Part shown: in pieces, positions 24,541-37,655 of the stretch
How the letters are laid out: the number at the start of each line of letters is the position of its first letter
Numbering within the stretch: position 1 is the first letter of the stretch
Assembly: GCF_009389715.1 (NCBI RefSeq)
Contig: NW_024068487.1
Coordinates: 1-64,000, forward strand
Direction of reading: 5' to 3'
DNA: 64,000 nucleotides
Source of the DNA: Phoenix dactylifera
Lineage: Eukaryota > Streptophyta > Magnoliopsida > Arecales > Arecaceae
Program-made: the position numbers and the translations under genes
Notes under the pieces: generated by a model
Seen by the model: only the letters and a program-made list of their open reading frames with translations
Database searches by the model: none
What the model was told of the DNA's origin: nothing

Positions 24541-24990
24541 TCTCTTTTTTTTTCTTTTTTCTTTTTTTTAATATAAAAATGGTGTTTCATATAGCTCTTA
24601 AGTACAGCCAGCTACATCAACAGAAAGAAAATAAAACAAAGCATAAAGGATATCAGTATCTCTAGTCCAGTTAACCTCTCCAGAATGCCGGGCAATGAAG
24701 GAAGCAACCCAATCGGCAGCTCTATTCACCTCTCGATATACATGTATTGCATGAAAGGAATTTATCTTTCTAACCAGTCTGCGAATCTTCCGAATCAGTG
24801 GGTGACCTTCTTCAAATCTATCTACTATTCATATCAGGTCAATCACTGTAGAGGAGTCACCCTTAAAATATATCCTATCTGCACCAAGTACCTTCTTCTT
24901 ATATAAGATGCCCTTTTAAGTTGCCCGCAACTCTACTTCAATAGCGATCAAATCGGAGATGCGCCAGCCTCCTGCGGCAACCAACCTGCG
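24541..24990 (-). mobile_element. Minus-strand LINE 3' fragment with RNase H domain
   Basis: On the minus strand, from about 24985, the translation shows an acidic position in IAIEVELRAT, then ADRIYFKGDSSTVIDLI with the GDS-type Asp. It ends with VYREVNRAADWVASFIARHS at about 24680-24740. Two in-frame stops interrupt it, one after ELRAT and one after VIDLI. The 3' untranslated part contains GATGTAGCTGGC-like sequence, as does the LINE at 9.8 kb, and finishes in an A-rich tail seen as poly-T at 24545-24569. It belongs to the same family as the 9.8 kb copy and is clearly dead. Confidence 0.8.
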
Positions 24991-24999
24991 CTAATAACA

Positions 25000-25410
25000 T
25001 CTGGTCACAAAGCCTACTTTACTGAGCTAAGTGGCCCAGTTTCCACGTAAGAGATGCCCTGCGTCTACAGCGAGCTGTCTCCCATGCCGGTGGTTACCAT
25101 CATGGTTGAGGAGCCTCACTTCCATATACTTAGCTTCATGTCATGACGTAAGAGCCCGAGTCGTTGTCCTTTGAGAATCCCCCATCTCTTCTTTGCTTTT
25201 GCGTTGTTCGCCTACCATCAGCGTACTTCATCCTGAAAAGAACTCGCACTCTTTCTTACGGCAATCTCCTTTTTAGCAGAAAGGAGGTTGTGCCATTTGC
25301 CACTTTAAATCAGCTAGATGCACTGCTCTCGCCGGGTGCTGCCGAAAGATTGTTGAAGAACAGGGACCTCTACGCTCCGACAACGCAACTTCCAGTGGGA
25401 GAATAGGCCT
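25000..25410. other. Compositionally distinct unassigned island
   Basis: A 400-base patch of near-even composition between LINE remnants, with an 80-codon frame at 25164-25406 on the + strand (its last part reads SPGAAERLLKNRDLYAPTTQ). I do not recognise the product. The style resembles organellar DNA, but I could not match it to a mitochondrial gene. It may be a second organellar fragment or unrelated sequence. Confidence 0.25.
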
Positions 25411-25927
25411 GGCCCCACCACAAGAGATATGAGCAATGAGTGTATATATTTAATTCCCAGTACCTCCATCTTTCGCAATGAATGCACATATGCACTAATA
25501 TCCTAAGATTTTTACCAAAAAAAAAAAAAAAAAAAAGCCAGCCAACATGTATTATTTAAAATTATGAGATTAAATATATGTCTCTATACGAATGCCCACA
25601 TACTTCTTTTGTTTAAGCCATAGTATTCTCATCATACTAAAAGTTTAAATCTACTTAAATTCAATCACAAATATTATAATTTATTCATGATCAGCTTCAA
25701 AAAATCTATGCTGTAACATCCTCTAGTTTATATGGACTATGAGTCAGGCCAGCTCGAGTACCTCACTCAAAAAAAATAAAAAATATGATTTAAATTTCTT
25801 CCATATGAATCATGGTATAAAAATAATATTTTAGTTCAACCTATCTGCACGTGCTGTGTAAAAGTGCCTAACTATTTTCTTATTGCTTCAAATATATTAT
25901 ATTTTAAAAACTATGGTATTTTTTAGA

Positions 25928-25930
<3 letters not shown>

Positions 25931-25969
<39 letters not shown>
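25931..25969. repeat. (TA)n microsatellite at the 3' end of a LINE remnant
   Basis: About 19-20 TA units. Read on the minus strand, it sits exactly where the tail of the RNase H remnant at 25970-26150 would be, so it may have grown from that element's A/T-rich tail. Confidence 0.9.
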
Positions 25970-25972
<3 letters not shown>

Positions 25973-26150
25973 TACAACGCGGCTCACATACAACCGATGT
26001 GAATGAGGCCAACAAAATCAAAAAACAATAACTCACTAAAAGGCTCCAGCAGGGATCCTTAGTCTTCTTATATGAACCTCCGAGTGGTAGGCAGTAAAAG
26101 ACGCAATCCAGTCAGCCGCACTGTTCGTCTTTCTCAAAATTACTTCATCT
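25970..26150 (-). pseudogene. Short LINE RNase H remnant
   Basis: The minus strand encodes LRKTNSAADWIASFTAYHSE, the conserved end of the LINE RNase H domain with its last Asp, followed by stops and a 3' untranslated stretch. Only about 60 codons survive. It has the same orientation as the copies at 24.1 and 24.7 kb. Confidence 0.7.
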
Positions 26151-28858
<2,708 letters not shown>

Positions 28859-29753
28859 AGGGCTGAAAACAGATCGCATATTGATATATTCATATTTATT
28901 TCCATATTTTTTAATAAATACGAATACAGATACCGATATTAAACAAATATTAATATTAATATCCATATTTATTCTAAATAGATATGGATATGAATCAGAT
29001 ATTAAACATATTCATATTTTTCTATCCGAATACGGATATAAATCAGATATTTTTTTTGGATATTAATTAAATTTGAGCAAAATTCAATAATGAAAACTAG
29101 CAACAAAGATATGACCGTAAAAAAAAAAATCAATTAAAAAAATAATTTTAATAAACTTTTATCAATAATAAAAACCAACAATTTTATACATGATATACCG
29201 CTCAAGGTTGCTTATCACCGAAATAGACGGGATCTATGGTATCTCCAAGGCATCACGGCTTTCGTTAGTTACAATTGTCGGTGAAAACTAAAAAGTGGAC
29301 GGAATCTTCAAAACCCTAGTTGCTGGAAAACGACGAAGAGAAAAGAGAGACAAAACGGACGAACAAAAGATTTGAGCATTTTAGGCATGCGTGGTGATTC
29401 GAAGAATTTTATTTGAATTTTTTGTATTTATGTTACCGTCATAAGTGACAGGCATCTGATATATGATTTTTTTTTAGTTTAGATTTGGTTAATCACTTAA
29501 TTAATTTTCTGACTTAACTTAGACTTTTTCTTTTCACTTGCCTTTGTTATACGGATATTTGGATCTAGATCCAAATCCAAAAAAAAAAAATCAGGTGTAT
29601 CTGCATCTGTATCTGAGTCCAAAAGATTTTTAAATCGAGTATCTGATTCGTATCTGGATCCGATCGGACTAAAAAATTAGTATATGAATCCAATCTGAAT
29701 CGAATACGAAAAAAAAATACAGTTGGATATAATCCGGCTCGCTTTTAGCCCTA
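28859..29753. mobile_element. hAT-like non-autonomous DNA transposon
   Basis: An element of about 895 bases with short inverted ends (AGGGCTGAAAACAGATCG at the left; the inverse of AGGGCTAAAAGCGAGCCGG at the right). It is flanked by a direct repeat AAATTACAT (28850-28858 and 29754-29762). An 8-base duplication with (C/T)AGGG-type ends is the hAT signature. The interior is rich in GGATAT/ATATCC and GATCCG words, with no transposase frame. The exact end positions can shift by a base because the flanks are A-rich. Confidence 0.75.
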
Positions 29754-29762
29754 AAATTACAT

Positions 29763-31530
29763 GCATGCCTATCTAGCAATGCTATTGTATCAAAATAAGA
29801 TGTGACACAAGAAAGGAGGTGGATGAATGGATGGCGAGCGGAAAAATGGTTACAGAAAGAACAGCATGCGGTGGGTGTCTTCTTTTAAGCCTTTCCCTAC
29901 CAACGTTGGTATCCATTTAGCCTTCGGCTTTAGGAAAAGCAGCAAGGCAGGAAGATTTCAGTCCTCCGAGGGGACACTTTAATTGATCTGTTCCATCCAC
30001 TCCTCCATTGCCTTTGGTTGTGGGCCAACATCACATCACAATGTAGTGTTAGAACTCATAAGAGGCGAAGAAGGCCATGAAGAAGGGTGGAGAGAGCATG
30101 TGATATTCCTCTTCAAAGTTGAAAGCGTCCTCCATCTCTGGATGAGGGTCGGAAAGGTTAAAAAGTTTCGGAAAAGGAATCGCCTGCTTGGCTGAAGGAT
30201 GTTGAAGCAAACGCCGGCCCGCCGAAAGTTTGCAGCTTCCAGGAATATTTGCATTGACAAAGAAAGAAGTTGGAGTCATAGCAAAAAAAAAGAAGAAAGG
30301 AAGAAGTTGGAGAGGGGATAAAAACAAAGTTGTCAGTTCTTGAATTAATAGAAATCATACTCTCCACATGTTTGATTCATTTGGAACTACACCGATTTTC
30401 TTTTGAAAATTGGATCATTGTCAATTGTTGATAATGCTCTTTAAGTTTTCATCAAAAATTTTAAAAAAATATCAAAAAATATTTTTTTTAATTTGCTTAC
30501 ATGCTCTCCCGTCATGCAATAACCTTCTACATGATATTATACTGGGCTGCTACACGGAGATTTAATTGGTTGGATGATATCATAATTTTTACAATAAATA
30601 TATATAAGAAAAAATTGATAAATAGAAGAAAAAATTGACATGTATGATGCATATGGCATTATCAAAAAATAAGAGTTATAAAACTAATAGACGATTATAA
30701 TTTCATCAAAAAAATTTATTTGAAAATATTAAATAAGTTTTTTATAATTATATATCTAGATATATTAAAAATAATTTTTTTGAAATATAAAAAGACTGAA
30801 ATTATTCATAGCTCGAACATACAGCCACCAAGCCATTCGTCTAATAAATAAGAAAATGAGCATATTATTGTATACCTATTATGATGACTTTATGGTATCA
30901 TGGGACCCAATAACTATTATTTAACAAGATCACTATTTGCATAGCTTATTTAATCTTTTATATTAAGTTTATATCTCTTATATTAATATTTCTTGATATT
31001 GCTATATTTTCAATTTATAATACGAGCAATGAATGTATTTTAAAAAATATCTTCTTAATCTTAATTTTTCAATTTATATTAGTTATCCTTCGACAGGGTG
31101 GATGGTTTCCCACGCGGGAAACATGCCACAACGAAAAAGCTGAAGGTCCATCCCATCGCGATGACACGGCTGCATCTGAACGGGCTAAAAATCTATTAAA
31201 AATAGAATAGAACGAGAAGCAAGAAAACAAGGTGACAAAGAGATGGTGTCATCCTGTACTACCCTATCAAAACGCATGGTTGGATGTTCCTGCGGAATGT
31301 TTAACATTCACCTAACGAGTCCCCATACATACCATATAAGCCTACCTTATTTGTTATAATCAATTATGGTTTTTTCGTTCTGGAAAAATAAAGTCCAAAG
31401 TCCAAACTCCACACAAATTTTTCCAAGCAGTCAATGGGTTTAAAAGGCCTCCAAAGAAAGACTATCTTCCTCTCTCTCTCTGTACTGTGGCTCTCATGAT
31501 AAATACAAGAGGAAGCTGAAGGGGGGAGAA
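29763..31530. other. Non-genic segment and LOG promoter region
   Basis: Frames at 29983-30367 on both strands overlap each other and show no known domain. 30400-31080 is strongly AT-rich. The sequence from about 31400 is likely promoter and leader of the LOG gene. It includes a CT-rich tract at 31470-31481 and a weak TATA-like GATAAATAC at about 31498-31506, roughly 140 bases before the start codon. Confidence 0.4.
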
Positions 31531-31647
31531 ACAGAATACTGTAGGGAAAGAGGAGCAGAGTCTCACATAAAGCTCACTAAAACCTTATAGGATAGGAACA
31601 GAGAGGTCCTGAGTTCCAAATATTTGAGCTATCCTTTGGTTGGTTTC

Positions 31648-34375
31648 ATGGAAACCCAAGCACAGACTCTGCCGCCAAGCCAATTGATGCCCAAAAGGTC
31701 CTCCTCTAGGTTCAGAAGGGTGTGTGTCTTCTGTGGCAGTAGCCCTGGAAACAAGCCCAGCTACCAGCTTGCTGCCATCCAGCTCGGCCATGAACTGGTC
31801 AGTCTTTTATCCTTCTTCTTCTTGTAATTATGCTTTAGAATCACCACTTGTGAGGTTAATGGTGTTAACCTCACAAGAGGAGGACAAAAGGGAGGACAGT
31901 TGGCCAAATTAGAGGATTGAATCACCAAATGTGAGCTGAGATGGTCGTCTGGAACAAAATCCATTTGGAGGATTGCTCCTTTTTTTTTTCTTAGAAGTGG
32001 AATTGTTTATAAAAACTGATATAGGATCATGCTCTGTTTTCTGCTCATGCTTTGTTTGCAGGTGGAGAGGAACATAGACTTGGTTTATGGTGGGGGAAGT
32101 GTTGGTCTCATGGGCCTTGTCTCCCAAGCGGTCTATGATGGAGGCCGCCATGTTTTGGGGTCGGTCTCTCTCTCTCTCTCTCTCTCTCGCTCGCTCGCTC
32201 GCTCGCTCTCTCTGAGAGTCAAACAATAACTCGTCTGGTTTTTGGGTGTCTTGCAGGGTCATTCCCAAAACTCTCATGCCCCGAGAGGTATCATATATAT
32301 TTTTTCCCCTTCTTTATCCTTTTCTTCTCTCTAAATACAGTTTTACAGAAATTTTTTTCCCTCTCTGCATACAGTTCGTATCTGTTACAATACAACCATC
32401 AAGAAGTAATTCCAAAAAATAAAACTGCTCGATCGATAATTTATCGCTTCTACATAATTATCATTTAGTCTAGTTCTCTAGAGTAACTAAATAGATTTGG
32501 ATATTCCAGATAACAGGAGAGACTGTAGGAGAGGTGAGAGCAGTCTCAGGCATGCACCAAAGGAAGGCCGAGATGGCTCGCCATGCGGACGCCTTCATCG
32601 CTTTGCCCGGTAAGGATCCACAAAGTGAACTTAAAAAGGGAGTCACCAGTAGGAATGATCAGTGTTGTCCTGCGCACAAGCATCCTAGTTTCGCATAACA
32701 TCAACAAATCTTGGATCTGTACAGTGTATCAACTTTTTTGGCTTGTGCAATCCAGAATGCTATTTTGCTGGATCCAAAGTTCAATTCTGGAAAATATTGG
32801 CCCTCATTAACCTATGAAAGATCCTGATAGCTCAAAAGTCATCTTGATTGGATGATTATTACATCCGGATCGATGATTTGCTGAGTTTTCAGGGTCAAGT
32901 TGTTACATATATTTTTTGAGGCATCAGATTGAGACTGTTTCCAAGCCAAGGCTCCAATTATGGTGTTCCATTTTTTTTTTTAACACTAGTAGCTACATGT
33001 GTGAGATGCATGCCCATTACTTTAAATTTTGAGTTTTTTTTTTTTTTTGATTAGGTGGTTATGGGACCCTGGAAGAACTCCTTGAAGTGATAACCTGGGC
33101 TCAGCTGGGAATCCATGACAAGCCGGTAAGACCCCTTAATTGTTTATATTTCTTATACTTCTCACAAGCAGAAGCCCATTCATTTAAGATTTGAATAGTC
33201 TTTAGCCTCCCAATTTTTCTTCCCCTGGCTCTTCTTGCTTTGTCACACGGATATATTAATCGCCTGGTAGCTACAAAAATGGCACTGCGAATGGTAGTAT
33301 ATGGCCTTAATATATACGTGCGTGGGCGTTTGTTTTGGACAGGTAGGTCTGTTGAACGTTGATGGCTACTACAACTCTCTGCTGTCATTCATCGACAAGG
33401 CTGTAGATGAAGGATTTGTTACACCTGCTGCCCGCCATATCATCATCTCTGCCCAAACTGCCCATGAGTTATTATGCAAGCTGGAGGTATTTTGTTGCTC
33501 TCCCTTCCCACCAGTCTTTCATAAATTTTCCCATCCATACTTAATTTAGTTAGAAAGTTTTTCCTTCTTTTCTATCTCTTTCTTCTACAATGTATTCTTG
33601 ATCACCGCAATATTTTGAAGTTATAATTTATTGTTAAAATCACCACTTATTTCAAAAACTTAAGCTCTAACATCATGTTAAAAATTACCACTTGTCCTAA
33701 AAACTTAAGCTAACAGAATAAGATAAATTTATTTATATATTTTATTTTTTATATTTATTTCTCATATTTATACCTAAATCTTATCATGTTTTTTTTTTTA
33801 ACATAACGAAGATGTCAACTTTTTGATTGGTAAACAATTATTATGTCCCACTATCTGTTTGAAAGTAAAACTCTTTTCTGTATTTCTAACCATAGAATTG
33901 GCAGTAATTTATATTTAATCTTGTTGACCAGATATTTTTCTTTGTTTTATCTATATAACAAGGAAAAATATGTATGAAAATATAAGCTAGTATACAAGCA
34001 AGCATTACTGTGTGTAAAGAAATAATATGAAATGGCTAACTTTATAAGCACTCGCCATTAGATTGTAATGGAAAAAGATTGTGTCTTAAGTTACTAACTG
34101 TATCAAGACTATTTAGAAAGATCATCTTAACTTGTTTTTTTTTTTGGGAAAAAGTTGAATGGGTAATGGGTCACTACAAGCTTTTTTTTTAAAAAAAAAT
34201 TAATTTTTATATTTAGAAGGCTATAGTTTCTGAAAAGACAAATAAGGAATGAAACAGTTCTCAATTGTTTCATGACATGCAGGAATACATGCCGATGCAC
34301 GACGGCGTTGCACCGAAGCTCAGTTGGGAGATGGAGCAGTTAGGCCACTCGCCCAAGTCGGAAATCGCCCGTTGA
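31648..34375 (+). CDS. LOG: LOG: cytokinin riboside 5'-monophosphate phosphoribohydrolase
   Basis: It converts cytokinin nucleotides directly to active free bases in the cytosol and nucleus. Seven exons join with phase preserved: 31648-31797, 32062-32159, 32257-32287, 32510-32609, 33055-33125, 33343-33486 and 34283-34375. All introns are GT-AG. The product is 228 residues, normal for the family. It begins [10 protein letters not shown]; the ATG at 31648 is the first in frame after a non-ATG upstream stretch. The nucleotide-binding fold starts [17 protein letters not shown] (about residues 23-40). [16 protein letters not shown] follows, then the catalytic region [20 protein letters not shown] and [18 protein letters not shown]. 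The PGGxGTxxE motif is split by the exon 4/5 junction, and its Arg and Glu are both present. The C-terminal tail ([16 protein letters not shown]) is typical. The gene looks intact and functional. Confidence 0.96.
31847..31877. repeat. Perfect 13-base hairpin in LOG intron 1
   Basis: CTTGTGAGGTTAA (31847-31859) is followed by a 5-base loop and its exact inverse complement (31865-31877). It lies 50 bases after the exon 1 donor. The size fits a small RNA hairpin or the remains of an inverted insertion; no function is visible. Confidence 0.8.
32163..32215. repeat. (TC)n / (TCGC)n compound microsatellite
   Basis: It starts three bases inside LOG intron 2, right after the donor, and passes from TC units to TCGC units and back to TC. 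The intron is under 100 bases long, so the repeat makes up about half of it. Confidence 0.9.
33632..33790 (-). repeat. LTR-end fragment with PBS-like sequence in LOG intron 6
   Basis: Read on the minus strand, a segment ends ...CTTAAGTTTTTAGGACAAGT, then GGTAATTTTTAACATGATGT and TAGAGCT. This matches, in inverse orientation, the segment at 34722-34770. The last part resembles an LTR end followed by a degenerate initiator-Met tRNA primer-binding site (consensus TGGTATCAGAGC). AT-rich sequence follows to about 33790. No retroelement coding sequence is attached. Confidence 0.4.
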
Positions 34376-34721
34376 CTAAACCGCGCACATATATTGACAA
34401 ATACTCAAGCTTGGTCCTTGTATTTTTTTTTTCCTTTTTTTTTAAAAAAAAATCTTCCTCTAATCTGAATGTCCGCAAGGCATAAAGTTGTTACATATTT
34501 CGTCGTCTATTCCTTTTCTTTTCATCCGTGATGTTGAAGTAGGTCTCGTCTTCGCCTTCATTTTTGGGGGTCAACTTTTTTTTTATTATTTTATGATTAC
34601 AATGTTACCAAAACTCACTTGTAGATACTTCTTCATCTCCCTTCCGGTCTTCCATAGCGATATTAATATTAATATAATTAATATTTATTATTTTTATATT
34701 ATATTTTATATTTCATCCTAC

Positions 34722-34770
34722 CAGCTTAATTTTTTAGGATAAGTGGTGATTTCAATATGGTATGAGAGCA
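34722..34770 (+). repeat. LTR 3' end and PBS-like site downstream of LOG
   Basis: The sequence AGCTTAATTTTTTAGGATAA, then GTGGTGATTTCA, is followed by TGGTATGAGAGC. The latter differs by one base from the initiator-Met primer-binding consensus TGGTATCAGAGC. A plant copia-like LTR end is the simplest reading. The right-hand sequence (34770-35120) is GC-richer and could be leader of the same element, but no gag or pol remains. Confidence 0.4.
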
Positions 34771-37545
34771 CGCGAAGGAGATTTAGATTGGGCCCACCTA
34801 AAGGACACGTGGAGAGATAGTATTGGGGATTGCTTTGCAGTCCAAATTTTTCCAGGCCTTCTTGGGGGGTGGTGAAGACGTGGCCTTGGGCAGAACCCAT
34901 GGGGATGATGAGACGTGGAGGCCGAGGTTGGTGGCTGGGATGAGTGGTTGAGGTGCGAGATTTGTGGATAAGGGGCGGCTCCATCCATGCTCGCTTGGAA
35001 GGAATCTGAGAATTTGAAGCTAAACATTGAAGAGACCAAGATGAGAAGGGTGGGGGACATGACCTTGGACTTTGTTGCCAATGCACTAGATTTTACCACC
35101 AACCTTGCCCCGACCAATTTTGACCAAAATGTTTCCGACTCTTTTTAATGCATGGTTCTCATTTTTGTTGTCATTCTTTCATAAAAGCTTCTTGCTAACA
35201 AAAGCGCCAAGTTAATAAGACAAATTAGTGTACCAGAATGTCTCTTTTTGCATAGAATTTACTTAATGAACCATATTCAAAATTCTAATATTAGTAGTTT
35301 ACAAAAATCTCTGTATGGTGATGGAAAACCATCTTGAATGTGATAATTGTTTTATGGCTCCAACATAAACTTCAATCAAAATGTGGTTTGTTATGACCTT
35401 TTCTTTTCAAAATCAAAGGATAAGATCTATGGAAATAAAAACCAATACGTTGATGTCTTGTGTTAGATTCTAGTAAAATAATATTCTTTTCAAAAAAAAT
35501 CCTCAAACAATTCTAGATTTTTCCTTCACCAAATGATTCTTCAAATTATCCTTAGCAAATGCAAATATCAAGAAATACTCAATTATTCCATGCATTGTTT
35601 ACAAATATTACAATTTATTTACAAATTATTGACAACCATGTCAAAGGAATCTATATAAATTATAAGTTACCGCTATTATATGTTGTTGATGATGGTGTTC
35701 CTTTTTTTCATCAGCATCTCTCGAATTTGATTCCATGTGAATAAATGATTGTTCGACAACCTTTCATTTTTCATATTTTATTGGCATTCTCATTGATAAT
35801 TTCCAAAGATTTTCAAACTTTTGATTTTTCTTTTCTCTCTCCTGAATTCCAAAACCTTTCCTCTTACCAAACACAAACTTTTGCGAGAGTTGGAACGCAG
35901 TTAGGTATACTACATATGGGATATACAATCAAGTGATGGTGAAATGATAGGAGAAAAGGACACATAACTCTAGTATCTAATGGGGAAGAAAGCTCACTTG
36001 CCTAGGTCCCTGAAATGGACATGACATAAAGAAAGAAACAGGCTTCAAACTAAATCCCCTCCGCCTCTAGATTCCAGCACACACCTGAACCCTACACTGT
36101 TGAAGGTTTGTCCCATGCCTTAAAGAGAGGAATTTTAGAGCTTCAGGGAGGGAAAGAGAAGCCAGTATCTTTCAGGCCATCAATGATTGATGCCTCGTGT
36201 CTCGGTGAGACAGGGCAATACAATCAATTGATTAATAGGGATTTAGAGCTATGCCTAATGAGCTATGCCTCCTCTGCAATGAAATTGTGCCACCAAATAT
36301 TCTAAGTTTTTTTAGCTTAGTGGAGATTAGAGAGTAAAACGCAACCTTGTGTTTCTGATTAAGCTCTTGTGTGGTTTCTTTTCAAATATAACATGTAGTA
36401 AGAGCTATTCTGTAACTATACTATCTTTTCCTCAAACCATGTAACTAACAAAATATATTATAATTCATAGTTGCAGGGAATAGAAACACCTTTTGGTAAA
36501 TGGTAGGATTAAGCTGAACTCCCACCATTAAAAGCTCTCATTTTCAAGAGATCATAATCTGATTCAGCAAGCCACCTAGTCAAATCATAACGAGTTCTGC
36601 AGCATAAGAGGATTGAGCAGGCAGCTAGAGGATTTAAACACAGAGGTTACAGCTCTCTTGCACCTAACGAAGAAGCAAACGCTGAATTATCGCCGATCGC
36701 AATAGCTAGATGTGTAATCATCTTGTTCCATTTGAATAAAAATACCGAATAGAGTGAATTGTCTAGAACAACTATGCTTTGAAATTTAATTGGCAAATTC
36801 CCATTACCTAATAGCTACAGTTGTTTTTTTTTTTTGTTTTTTTGATGAAAATAGAAACAATTCAATTACCGGGGGTAAAGAAAATCATATGCTTTCAACC
36901 TTAAGTTCAATTGCGCCAGTACAGAGAAAATTGTCATTTCTTCCTCACAATCTTGAATCTTTCCAATTAAAACACCAAGATAAGCCAATTAGGCAGCCTC
37001 ACCTTTGGAACAACAATCAGCTTCTTTTCAGCCTCGTGTACACCCATTACTCTGAGATCCATTGAAACATCTGCGAGTTCTGCTGACTCACGGAAATCAC
37101 AAATTGTCCATGGTTCTTAAGCTCACTCATGAACTCATAATGTTGACTTTGAACAATAGACGATCTCTAAATGCCATAATTGTTGTTAAAGTTGATCAAT
37201 GATGACAAAATGTTTCGTCAAGTGCCAACTATTGAAAAAACGAGAATTATAATTCGATTATATTAAACTGACTCATTTAGAACTATAAATATGTCTCGCT
37301 ATTTTATGGTCATTCTGGCCAAAAACAATATAGACAAACCCATCTACATCATGAAGTTTACAAATAAAAATAAAAACAAGCAGAATTCCCGGCCAAAGGG
37401 AAGTGATAAATAATTAAATTAACAGAGACTTTGAAAAACACTAAACATAATGCAAGATAGAATACGTCAGGATTTATATAAAACCATAGATATAGAGAGG
37501 CAAGGAGAGGGGGTCAAATCACTTCTTCAACGGTGAAGTAGCCTA

Positions 37546-37655
<110 letters not shown>

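Noticed and set aside
34718-35117. Minus-strand frames of about 120 codons
   Set aside because: Two overlapping frames in a GC-richer patch beside an LTR-like end; Pro/Ser/His-rich with no recognisable domain.
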